The notes under the pieces are model-generated. The model was given only the letters and a program-made list of their open reading frames with translations, was not told the origin of the DNA and made no database searches. Positions 1 through 5,690 of a stretch of 10,783 nt of DNA are shown piece by piece (the stretch's first letter is position 1; every line of letters begins with the position of its first letter). The position numbers and the translations under genes were made by a program. This DNA comes from Fimenecus sp963624605 (GTDB lineage: Bacteria; Bacillota; Clostridia; Oscillospirales; Acutalibacteraceae), in assembly GCA_963624605.1 (NCBI GenBank), contig CAVFQD010000058.1, forward strand, positions 1 to 10,783, in the 5' to 3' direction.

Positions 1-2
1 TT

Positions 3-185
3 GTAAGCACAAGTCCGGTTCATTCGAATGAGTCAGTTAAATCAATTGAAAACGAAGTCTTGACAATTATTGATGAAATGAGCGAAATATTCTTAACAGA
101 TAAAAATAATACATATAATATGATAGATAAGGTTATATATTTGGCGAATAAGCGTAATGCTATTTTGCGAAAATTAAATAAATAA
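3..185 (+). CDS. C-terminal end of an unrecognised protein (5' partial)
   Basis: Frame 3 is open from the window edge to a TAA at 183-185, giving about 60 residues; the other two forward frames stop within 40 bases. The visible part is rich in Lys, Asn, Ile and Glu and looks helical, with the segment SIENEVLTIIDEMSEIF followed by a basic tail ending in RKLNK. I do not recognise the family. Codon use is strongly AT-biased, like the antitoxin and Fic genes that follow, so it is probably cargo of the same element. A separate promoter directly after its stop suggests that it is not the lead gene of the toxin-antitoxin transcript. Confidence 0.55.
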   Translation, partial: VSTSPVHSNESVKSIENEVLTIIDEMSEIFLTDKNNTYNMIDKVIYLANKRNAILRKLNK

Positions 186-190
186 ATTTA

Positions 191-219
191 TTGTAATTAT
201 CCATACCATGTGATAAAAT
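191..219 (+). promoter_or_regulatory. Sigma-A type promoter for the antitoxin-Fic pair
   Basis: TTGTAA (191-196) and TAAAAT (214-219) are separated by 17 bp. A TG one base before the -10 box makes it an extended -10 promoter. It sits 22 bp upstream of the antitoxin start, giving a very short leader. Confidence 0.6.
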
Positions 220-241
220 AAATGCGTAAAGGAGTGATACG

Positions 242-421
242 ATGTCATCGATTGAGACAAAAAGAACGACGGCAATCAAAGTTGCAGATGCGTTAAATAG
301 CATTGAAGGCGTGCCTGTATCAACCTTTGCAAAGGATCTTTCTGCAAAATGGGCAAAAGGCGAAATTACAGGCGCAGATATGAAAGCCGCTTTAATAGCA
401 AAACATAAGAAAATATCATAG
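242..421 (+). CDS. VbhA-like antitoxin of a class I Fic module
   Basis: This is a 59-residue protein directly upstream of fic. In class I Fic systems the small antitoxin is a separate protein whose inhibitory helix puts a Glu into the Fic active site and blocks productive ATP binding. The expected pattern is (S/T)xxxE(G/N). Here the helix reads ADALNSIEGVPVS (residues about 15-27): the Glu-Gly and the following hydrophobic stretch are kept, but the residue four before the Glu is Leu rather than Ser/Thr. The second half, WAKGEITGADM, matches the 'W/V-x-x-GEI' helix common in VbhA-family antitoxins. The start is fixed by AAAGGAG at 228-234, seven bases before ATG. The stop lies eight bases before the fic start, which fits translational coupling. 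Confidence 0.75.
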   Translation: MSSIETKRTTAIKVADALNSIEGVPVSTFAKDLSAKWAKGEITGADMKAALIAKHKKIS

Positions 422-429
422 GTGAGTTT

Positions 430-1140
430 ATGAACGATTTGTACTTGATTCCTAACAGTACAGTCCTCAAGAACCTGCTTGGCATAACAAATGAAAAAGA
501 GCTTGATTTGGCAGAGGCTGAATTATCTCGTGCAAACATGATGCTGCTGTATGAAAATGGCTTTAGTGATTTTTCATCCGGCGGCTTTTGTTTTATTCAC
601 AAGTTTTTATTTGGCGATGTTTACGAGTGGGCAGGACAGTATAGAAAAATAAATATACAAAAGCGTGAAGAGTTGCTGGCAGGTCGAAGCGTTTGGTATT
701 CGAATGTTACCGAAATAGGTGCTGATCTTGATAAAGTTTTTGTCGAAATCAAAAAGATTGATTGGGCAAGTCTTACACGAGAAGATTTTGCAAAACAAAT
801 TGCAAGGCTGTTTCCAAAGCTTTGGCAAGTTCATCCGTTTAGAGAAGGCAACACAAGAACTACTGTAATGATGATGACATTCTTTGTGGAACGCTATGGT
901 TATTATTTTGACCAAAATCTTATGGCTGAAAGTGCCGGTTATGTGCGTGATTCTTTTGTTTTGGCAAGCCTTGGTGAGCATTCGGAATATGAACATTTGG
1001 AGAAAATCTTGCTTGACGCAATTTACACTGAGCCTGTTGAGTATGCGAGTGACGATATAGAATCCAAAGATAAGACAGAAAAGTACGAAAAATACAGGTC
1101 AAAAAATTACACTCCGACTAAACATGAGTATATGGAGTGA
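430..1140 (+). CDS. fic: Fic-domain protein (AMP-transferase-like toxin)
   Basis: The protein has 236 residues, a normal length for a short Fic/Doc-fold protein. Fic enzymes usually transfer AMP from ATP to a Ser, Thr or Tyr of a target protein such as a DNA gyrase subunit; the target here is unknown. The signature is HPFREGNTR at residues 135-143: His135 is the catalytic base, Glu139 the Mg ligand, and Gly140-Asn141 and Arg143 form the anion pocket. The target-binding flap region is around GDVYEWAGQYRKINIQ (62-77). Two signature positions deviate from HxFx(D/E)GNGRxxR: position 8 is Thr142 and the second Arg is Val146. The charged tail after residue 205 looks disordered. AGGTGAG overlapping the antitoxin stop serves as ribosome site, with a short spacing of three bases. 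Confidence 0.9.
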   Translation: MNDLYLIPNSTVLKNLLGITNEKELDLAEAELSRANMMLLYENGFSDFSSGGFCFIHKFLFGDVYEWAGQYRKINIQKREELLAGRSVWYSNVTEIGADLDKVFVEIKKIDWASLTREDFAKQIARLFPKLWQVHPFREGNTRTTVMMMTFFVERYGYYFDQNLMAESAGYVRDSFVLASLGEHSEYEHLEKILLDAIYTEPVEYASDDIESKDKTEKYEKYRSKNYTPTKHEYME

Positions 1141-1238
1141 TTAAAAAAGTGAAATACACAAAACTCACAAATGAGTGTTGTATAGATCGAACCAAGTATG
1201 ACATAGAATGTGAATTACTGCTATTCATTAAAACGCTT

Positions 1239-1256
1239 TTGACCATTTATTGACCA
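1239..1256 (+). repeat. Two direct repeats TTGACCA, 11-bp period
   Basis: TTGACCA occurs at 1239-1245 and again at 1250-1256, a spacing of about one helical turn. The pair lies roughly 120 bp inside the tRNA scar. Such short iterated sites near an attachment site can be arm-type integrase or excisionase sites; this role is inference only. Confidence 0.35.
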
Positions 1257-1300
1257 CTTACGAACGGAAATCGGGATAAAAACACAGTGCTGAATTAAAA

Positions 1301-1338
1301 AACAGTCGTTTCAAGGTATAAAAGAAACGGCTGTTTTT
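1301..1338. terminator. Bidirectional intrinsic terminator after fic
   Basis: AACAGTCGTTTC (1301-1312) pairs with GAAACGGCTGTT (1324-1335) with one G-T pair and an 11-base loop. An A-run precedes the stem and a T-run follows it (1336-1338), so it could stop transcripts from either side. It closes the fic transcript before the attachment site. Confidence 0.65.
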
Positions 1339-1374
1339 CGTTGCTTTGGGTGTATTTCATATTTTTTCATCTGT

Positions 1375-1419
1375 TTCGTAATGCGCAGGTCGTCGGTTCG
1401 AGTCCGACTATCAGCTCCA
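1375..1419 (+). pseudogene. Displaced 3' half of tRNA-Thr(CGU): attachment-site scar
   Basis: Reading 5' to 3', the piece contains an anticodon loop TTCGTAA with anticodon CGT (1375-1381), the 3' anticodon strand TGCGC (1382-1386), and variable loop AGGTC. Next come a perfect T-arm, GTCGG/TTCGAGT/CCGAC (1392-1408), the acceptor 3' strand TATCAGC (1409-1415), discriminator T and an encoded CCA (1417-1419). The acceptor strand would pair with GCTGATA, which is typical of clostridial tRNA-Thr. The bases before the loop (TCTGT) do not pair with TGCGC, and no D-arm or 5' acceptor strand is present, so it cannot make a tRNA. The break falls exactly at the anticodon loop. Confidence 0.85.
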
Positions 1420-1421
1420 AG

Positions 1422-1450
1422 GGCAGAGATTATCTCTGCCTTTTATTTTT
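1422..1450 (+). terminator. Native terminator of the interrupted tRNA-Thr gene
   Basis: GGCAGAGA (1422-1429) and TCTCTGCC (1433-1440) form a perfect 8-bp stem with a three-base loop, followed by TTTTATTTTT. It begins three bases after the encoded CCA, as expected for a tRNA transcript end. Confidence 0.85.
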
Positions 1451-1462
1451 AAGTAATTAAGT

Positions 1463-1489
1463 TTGAAAACAATTTTGGCACAATATAAT
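1463..1489 (+). promoter_or_regulatory. Probable promoter of the GNAT gene leader
   Basis: A perfect TATAAT at 1484-1489 follows TTGAAA at 1463-1468. The 15-bp spacing is short for sigma-A, so the -35 assignment is uncertain. A start near 1496 would give a leader of about 165 bases before the acetyltransferase gene. Confidence 0.45.
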
Positions 1490-1498
1490 TTTTGAGGA

Positions 1499-1658
1499 GT
1501 AGTGTGAAAAATCACACTACCGTGATTGTATTGCCCTCAAAATTTGCCTTCGGCAGAATTTTGAGATGGCAGAAATCACCATCACGCCTGTTCAGGCAAC
1601 GCAGGTTAAACAGGTGATTTTCAATAGACTGTTTGTTGCCTGAAAGGCTATGGTGATT
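1499..1658 (+). promoter_or_regulatory. Structured leader with three hairpins and a competing fold
   Basis: Three inverted repeats follow each other. The first is a perfect 9-bp stem, GTAGTGTGA/TCACACTAC (1499-1520), with loop AAAA. The second is CTCAAAATT plus TGCC pairing with GGCA plus AATTTTGAG (1536-1565). The third is long: AATCACCAT (1574-1582) with ATGGTGATT (1650-1658), GCC (1586-1588) with GGC (1646-1648), TTCAGGCAAC (1591-1600) with GTTGCCTGAA (1635-1644), and AAACAG (1608-1613) with CTGTTT (1629-1634). The third stem covers GGTGA (1652-1656), the likely ribosome site of the next gene. AAATCACC (1573-1580) can instead pair with GGTGATTT (1613-1620), which would free that site. A mutually exclusive pair of folds suggests translational control. 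An AT-rich hairpin repeat element without regulatory function is the alternative. Confidence 0.55.
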
Positions 1659-1661
1659 AAT

Positions 1662-2165
1662 ATGAAAAAGTATATATGTACAATCGCCTCTATTGATGAA
1701 GTGATAACAAAATGGAATTATGAAATAAAAAAGCAAAAGCAAAGGAAATCAGCTTTAGAGTTGTTGAAAAATAACGCAGTTGAGAATATAAAAAACGGTC
1801 AGATTATTACATATTACGGTAAATTAGGCAATAAAATTATTTGTCAGGCAACTGCAATGTTTGACGAAAATATTATTCAAAACAGTGACGGTCTTGTCGG
1901 AGCTAAAACAGTATATCTGTGTAATTTCAGTGCGGATAAAAAATATCAAGGCAAGGGATATTTTTCAAAGCTGTTCAAATTTGTAATCAAAGACTTGAAA
2001 AACAAAGGTTATATAAAGTGTACTTTAGGCGTTGAGCCGAAAGAAACAAAGAACTTGCAAATTTATCGGCATTTCGGGTTTAACACATTGATAAAATCAG
2101 GACAGCAAACCTATCCCGACGGAACAATTATTGATGTTGATTATTATGAAATGGAATTAGATTAA
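1662..2165 (+). CDS. GNAT-family N-acetyltransferase
   Basis: This 167-residue single-domain acetyltransferase would move an acetyl group from acetyl-CoA to an amine; the substrate is unknown. The central strand YLCNFSADKKY (85-95) leads into the acetyl-CoA pyrophosphate loop KYQGKGY (94-100), a Q/RxxGxG-type motif with Lys in the first place. The end of the fold carries NLQIYRHFGF (131-140), whose Tyr135 is the usual general acid. I prefer the ATG at 1662 because GGTGA lies five bases before it and family members start MxxxCxIAS; an in-frame ATG at 1650 would add four residues but sits in a poor ribosome-site context. Codon use is AT-rich, unlike the genes to the right, which suggests acquisition. 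Expression is probably governed by the hairpin leader in front. Confidence 0.85.
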   Translation: MKKYICTIASIDEVITKWNYEIKKQKQRKSALELLKNNAVENIKNGQIITYYGKLGNKIICQATAMFDENIIQNSDGLVGAKTVYLCNFSADKKYQGKGYFSKLFKFVIKDLKNKGYIKCTLGVEPKETKNLQIYRHFGFNTLIKSGQQTYPDGTIIDVDYYEMELD

Positions 2166-2167
2166 AA

Positions 2168-2206
2168 CAAAAAATCTCACTCTTTTTTACGGAGTGAGAT
2201 TTTTTT
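2168..2206. terminator. Shared bidirectional terminator between convergent genes
   Basis: ATCTCACTC (2174-2182) pairs with GAGTGAGAT (2192-2200), flanked by six A before and six T after. It serves the acetyltransferase on the plus strand and the C69 peptidase on the minus strand. The 70 bases from here to the peptidase stop show nothing else. Confidence 0.85.
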
Positions 2207-2278
2207 GTAATCAAATGTAATGCTTTCGATACAATAACAATTTGCTTTGAAGTAAAGCTGCTTTGTCAGCACTCGACC

Positions 2279-4003
2279 TTAGTTAGCGGCTTTGCGCTTT
2301 TTAACGATAATAATCACGGCAATCGCTACCGCCAACACTGCTGCTGCGGCGATAATAACGACCTGTACCGATACGGCACTGTCGCTGCTTTCCGAAATAT
2401 CGGGCAGCTTGCCGTATGAGGAAGCGTCAAGAGTTACGGTCAAAGGGTCAACCTGCTTGAGCTCGTCAATAACCTCGTGCGTTTCAGGATTCCTGCCGTT
2501 TTTCATGGTGTTGCTGTTTTTGCTCATATACCAACGAACATCGTTAAGGAGCTGTCCTGCGTCATTAAATGCCTGTTCCTGAACTGAATTACAGTAATCG
2601 GTTATGTATTGCTTTGCGGCAGAGCTGTCATCAAGGGAAGCAGCGTTTTCAAGAACGCTCTGCATGCTTTCGGTCATAAGCGTTTCTGCCTGATGCCAAT
2701 ATGTTCGTACGGGCGTGCCGTAGATTTTATATGCATTCTTCTCAACGCAAAGAGTGTTGAGCTCCTTGAAACGGTAATACGGATAAAGCTGTGTGTCGAA
2801 CACGCCTGCTTCGTCGGCAGTCTGATTGCGGGAGTAGGGAGCGCTGATTGAGGTTGCACCGTTAGATATCGGAACGAATACGCCGTACAGTGCCGGACCC
2901 GTGCTCTCCCATGTTACGCACGACATATCGGCGGAAAGTGACGGATATATCTGCGCAATATGCACGCTCAATGCAGTGTCGGTTCCGATAACTCTCATAT
3001 CCGTGCGTCCTGTTTCGTCAGGGCTGTATTGAGTGCCCTCATAGCGGTTGCGCATAATTTCCATAACATCAAGCAACGATACTTTTTTCTCTGCCGTAAA
3101 GCAAAGCGGATACAGAGCGCTCTTGTCATAATCTCCGTAAGCGGCAGGAGCCATAAGCTGATGCGCTATCCATGTTCTCATATGAGAATAGTTCGTTACT
3201 ACCTCGTCGCCGGAATAGGTTGCAAGAAGATTAAGCTTGCCGTTTTCGCCGTACACCGCAAAGCCATAGTCCTTTGCGAGGCTTTCAAGCTCCTTGGAGA
3301 GTATGCAGTCGGAATAATCCGATGTATATTCAAGCGAAAATTCATTTCCGAATGCGCATACCTTGTCGTCGGGCAACTTTACAGCCGCGTATTGATGACC
3401 GTTGTACATCTCGACATACCACGCTTCCTTTTGGTCGGCAATTAGGGCAATATTAACCTCACTGCTGCCGTAGGTGTCGATAAGAGAAAGAAGCACCTCA
3501 ACGCCTTCTCTGGCGGTAGCACTTTGGCAAGTTACAAGATCGACGGCAGTGAATTCCGACAAACCGTGCTCTACAAGCGGATCGGCATTAAGTGCAGCTT
3601 CGTTTGAAAACGATGTGATGGACATTATCATCGCCACGCCGTATTCGTTTGTGCAAACTGTCGCATCGCTGCCGAGACCGTTGGCAGCCGTTGCGCTTGC
3701 CATCCAAGGGGTGGAGGTGTAACGGTAAGTCGTGTCCGGCAGGGTTGCGAACACCGTTTTGTCGTTGTCAACCGGCATTGTTCTTCCCGGCTTGTTCTCA
3801 ACGCGTTCGGTGATTGTTACATAATTTGCCCAAACATCCTGATAATCATTGGACTTTGCCATGATTACAGTGCCGTCTGCGCTCGCTTCAGAGCCTACAT
3901 ATACTGCGGTACAGGCATAAGCCTGAACAGCGCCGGTACATGCTAACAGCATAATTAAAGCGGCAAGACATATTGTTTGCAGAAGTTTTTTTCTCTTTTT
4001 CAT
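2279..4003 (-). CDS. Secreted, membrane-anchored C69-family dipeptidase
   Basis: The 574-residue protein belongs to peptidase family C69, N-terminal-nucleophile hydrolases related to lactobacillal PepD and the acid-ceramidase/PVA superfamily. It starts with a basic, hydrophobic signal (1-30). The segment AYA-CTAVYVG puts Cys31, the predicted nucleophile, directly after an AxA signal-peptidase site, so export alone could create the active N-terminal Cys. The catalytic domain includes SNDY near 51-54, NEYGVAMIMS, and an HGLSEF-like segment. The C-terminus carries one transmembrane helix (544-567) and a basic stop KKRKAAN, fixing the enzyme on the outer face of the membrane. An alternative reading is a lipobox-like LLAC at 19-22. 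The start is supported by AAAGGAG at 4014-4020 on the minus strand. The likely role is peptide or muropeptide scavenging; the substrate is not known. Confidence 0.88.
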   Translation of the reverse strand: MKKRKKLLQTICLAALIMLLACTGAVQAYACTAVYVGSEASADGTVIMAKSNDYQDVWANYVTITERVENKPGRTMPVDNDKTVFATLPDTTYRYTSTPWMASATAANGLGSDATVCTNEYGVAMIMSITSFSNEAALNADPLVEHGLSEFTAVDLVTCQSATAREGVEVLLSLIDTYGSSEVNIALIADQKEAWYVEMYNGHQYAAVKLPDDKVCAFGNEFSLEYTSDYSDCILSKELESLAKDYGFAVYGENGKLNLLATYSGDEVVTNYSHMRTWIAHQLMAPAAYGDYDKSALYPLCFTAEKKVSLLDVMEIMRNRYEGTQYSPDETGRTDMRVIGTDTALSVHIAQIYPSLSADMSCVTWESTGPALYGVFVPISNGATSISAPYSRNQTADEAGVFDTQLYPYYRFKELNTLCVEKNAYKIYGTPVRTYWHQAETLMTESMQSVLENAASLDDSSAAKQYITDYCNSVQEQAFNDAGQLLNDVRWYMSKNSNTMKNGRNPETHEVIDELKQVDPLTVTLDASSYGKLPDISESSDSAVSVQVVIIAAAAVLAVAIAVIIIVKKRKAAN

Positions 4004-4093
4004 ATTCTCTTGTCTCCTTTTAATTCAAATGGCGAAGCCTTAAATTAAGCCGGCAAAGATTACTTGTATCGCCGTGCGCACAATTTTCAATTC

Positions 4094-4122
4094 AGCATAC
4101 ACCCAAAAAGCAAAAAAGTCAA
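4094..4122 (-). promoter_or_regulatory. Promoter of the C69 peptidase gene
   Basis: On the minus strand TTGACT (4117-4122) and TATGCT (4094-4099) are 17 bp apart. The resulting leader is about 85 bases. Nothing else coding is visible between 4004 and 4292. Confidence 0.6.
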
Positions 4123-4207
4123 TATAACAGTTGCCTGTATATCGTGAGATTTCAAAGACGGCGCTTATTAGGAATTACGGGCTCGTCAAAAATTTATCTA
4201 TCAAAGT

Positions 4208-4250
4208 TCAAAGTCCCGTTAATTGGACTTTGATGGCGATATAATAAAAT
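4208..4250 (+). promoter_or_regulatory. Promoter with overlapping 9-bp inverted repeat
   Basis: TTGGAC (4223-4228) and TAAAAT (4245-4250) are 16 bp apart; a TATAAT at 4240-4245 overlaps but has no -35 at a good distance. TCAAAGTCC (4208-4216) and GGACTTTGA (4225-4233) form a 9-bp inverted repeat with an 8-base centre that covers the -35 box. It could be a repressor operator or a hairpin just upstream of the transcript. Confidence 0.5.
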
Positions 4251-4292
4251 TACAAAGGGAAAATCTAAAATTAAGGAAAAGAGGATTTTAAT

Positions 4293-4718
4293 ATGAAAAA
4301 TGAAGAAAAACTAATGCCGTCTCAGATGTTAAAGATGTTTTTGGACTTCATAGAGAATGTAAAATCCGACTACGATTATAACTTTGAGGCTATGAAAAAC
4401 GAGGACCGTATAACGCAGGATTATCTGCATATGCTTGAGCTTGACAATTTGTCATATCATGAGCGCGGAAGAGCGGCAACGGAGCTTGCGGAAAATCGCC
4501 GTAATCGCAGAAAATACAAGGATGCCGTTGAGGAGCTTGAGCCGATTGTGAATTTTTTAGACGATCAGCAAAACAGAATGTTTGTAAACAGGCTGTCCGG
4601 ACTTTTGGGTCAGGTGCGCAAGGTGGAAAATTATCATCAAAGGCGCTTTTATATACCTAAAGCGGGAAATACGCAAGCTGCTAAACCGGAGACAGAATTA
4701 TTATCCAAGATTTCGTAA
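4293..4718 (+). CDS. Small helical protein of unknown function
   Basis: This 141-residue soluble protein is not one I recognise. There is no signal peptide, transmembrane stretch or cysteine. It is rich in Glu, Arg, Lys, Asn and Leu and looks almost wholly alpha-helical up to about residue 112. A strongly charged central helix contains GRAATELAENRRNRRKYKD (59-77) and is followed by an amphipathic helix VEELEPIVNFLDDQQ. A short basic segment (NYHQRRFYIPKA) and a low-complexity tail follow. AGAGGA seven bases before ATG fixes the start. It is the first of three plus-strand genes; 61 bases separate it from the SWIM gene, so co-transcription is plausible. An adaptor or nucleic-acid-related role would be a guess. 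Confidence 0.75.
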   Translation: MKNEEKLMPSQMLKMFLDFIENVKSDYDYNFEAMKNEDRITQDYLHMLELDNLSYHERGRAATELAENRRNRRKYKDAVEELEPIVNFLDDQQNRMFVNRLSGLLGQVRKVENYHQRRFYIPKAGNTQAAKPETELLSKIS

Positions 4719-4779
4719 TGGAAAATTCAAATTCAAACAGGTTAAATATTTTTATAAGTTTTTTTGAAAGGGGAACACA

Positions 4780-5595
4780 ATGAGCTTTACAATAGGATTT
4801 TCGGCAACCTCGGAAAATACACCGAAAAATAAGGACACGGATTTGTCTCTGAAGAAAGCCGATGGGACTTTACCGAAGAAGTCGGTGGTCGATGTATATT
4901 TCCCCGAAAGGGACCTGACATGTTCGTATTATAATGAAAAGTTCGATTTGAAATGCGGAGATATCGTTTTTGTCGACGGTAAGCTTGAGGGTAAGCAGGG
5001 GCGTGTCGTTGCTGTGAATTATAATTTCAAAATCAAGATTTCGGATTATAAGCAGGTAACGGGCGTTGCGGACACGGATGTGAAGGGTAAGTTTTACTGC
5101 GTGAATTCAGAGCTTATAACAACCGACCGAAACGCTTTACCGTATGAAAAAATAATCACATGGTTTAAGGCTCCGGATCCGGAGGAGTATGTTTATAACA
5201 CCGACGGTACGGGATTTTCTCTTGACGATTTAAGCGGAATGAACATAACGAAGCAGGCGGCAGAGAGGGGAAACGATTATTATATAAACGGCGATGTTGT
5301 CTATACGGAAGTTTCGGACGGCAAGGGCAGGGCAATTGTTATGGGTTCAAAACCGTACGAGGTTGAATTTGAAATAAGTGCAAGAGAAATAAAATCAATA
5401 GTTTGCTCTTGCTACTGCTCGGGTGCTTGTAAGCACGAATTTGCCGCAATGCTTCAGTTAACGGAGCTGCTTGATATTCTTGAAAATAAACTTCCCGATA
5501 CGGAAGATGAAAAATACTTTGCGGCAGTCAATATGCCTTTATTTTTCAGATATGCCGTTAACGGAAAATCAAGCGGCAGTCTCACTTTTGGCTGA
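4780..5595 (+). CDS. SWIM zinc-finger protein with SH3/KOW-like N-terminal region
   Basis: This is a 271-residue soluble protein. Residues about 36-92 read as a compact beta-barrel, with FDLKCGDIVFVDGKLEGK followed by GRVVAVNYNFKIKI, resembling an SH3 or KOW fold. Residues 200-230 hold a SWIM motif, CxCx5CxH: Cys209, Cys211, Cys217 and His219, followed by the usual EFAAML helix. SWIM domains bind one zinc and mediate DNA or protein contacts, for example in SWI2/SNF2 helicases and MuDR-type transposases. No helicase or transposase part exists here, and the C-terminus ends after about 40 more residues. An extra Cys213 lies in the loop. GAAAGGGG six bases before ATG fixes the start, and TGA is followed at once by an in-frame TAA. 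The function is unknown. Confidence 0.8.
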   Translation: MSFTIGFSATSENTPKNKDTDLSLKKADGTLPKKSVVDVYFPERDLTCSYYNEKFDLKCGDIVFVDGKLEGKQGRVVAVNYNFKIKISDYKQVTGVADTDVKGKFYCVNSELITTDRNALPYEKIITWFKAPDPEEYVYNTDGTGFSLDDLSGMNITKQAAERGNDYYINGDVVYTEVSDGKGRAIVMGSKPYEVEFEISAREIKSIVCSCYCSGACKHEFAAMLQLTELLDILENKLPDTEDEKYFAAVNMPLFFRYAVNGKSSGSLTFG

Positions 5596-5690
5596 TAAAA
5601 CAAAAAGCAATAAAAATCCTGCCGTATTAAATTCGCTTTTTCGTACAAAATATTACAGAAAAGCAACTTTAATACAAGGGAGAAATTATT

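Larger units (their letters stand above)
1..1419. mobile_element. Terminal part of an element integrated in a tRNA-Thr gene
   Basis: A 45-base match to the 3' part of a tRNA ends this segment at 1375-1419, with no 5' half in front of it. Integrative elements that use a tRNA 3' end as attB restore the gene at one border and leave the displaced 3' fragment at the other. The segment left of 1375 is therefore inferred to be element DNA. It is AT-rich, like many acquired regions, and carries a toxin-antitoxin pair typical of mobile DNA. No integrase is visible; it would be expected further left. The left limit lies outside the window. An old recombination remnant of a tRNA without a live element is the alternative. 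Confidence 0.6.

Noticed and set aside
607..996. 129-codon minus-strand frame inside fic
   Set aside because: It is antisense to the conserved Fic core, which fully explains this DNA.
1149..1253. 34-codon frame with GTG start just after fic
   Set aside because: GGAG is 11 bases away, the product (VKYTKLTNECC...) resembles nothing known to me, and it ends within the direct repeats. It is too short and weak to call.
1472..1492. Possible sigma-54 promoter (TTGGCAC)
   Set aside because: The required GC at the -12 position, ten bases after the GG, is absent; the perfect TATAAT fits sigma-A better.
5596..5690. Sigma-G promoter for spoVT
   Set aside because: Expected from Bacillus, but I found no convincing -35/-10 pair in the 95-base gap; transcription from upstream is possible.
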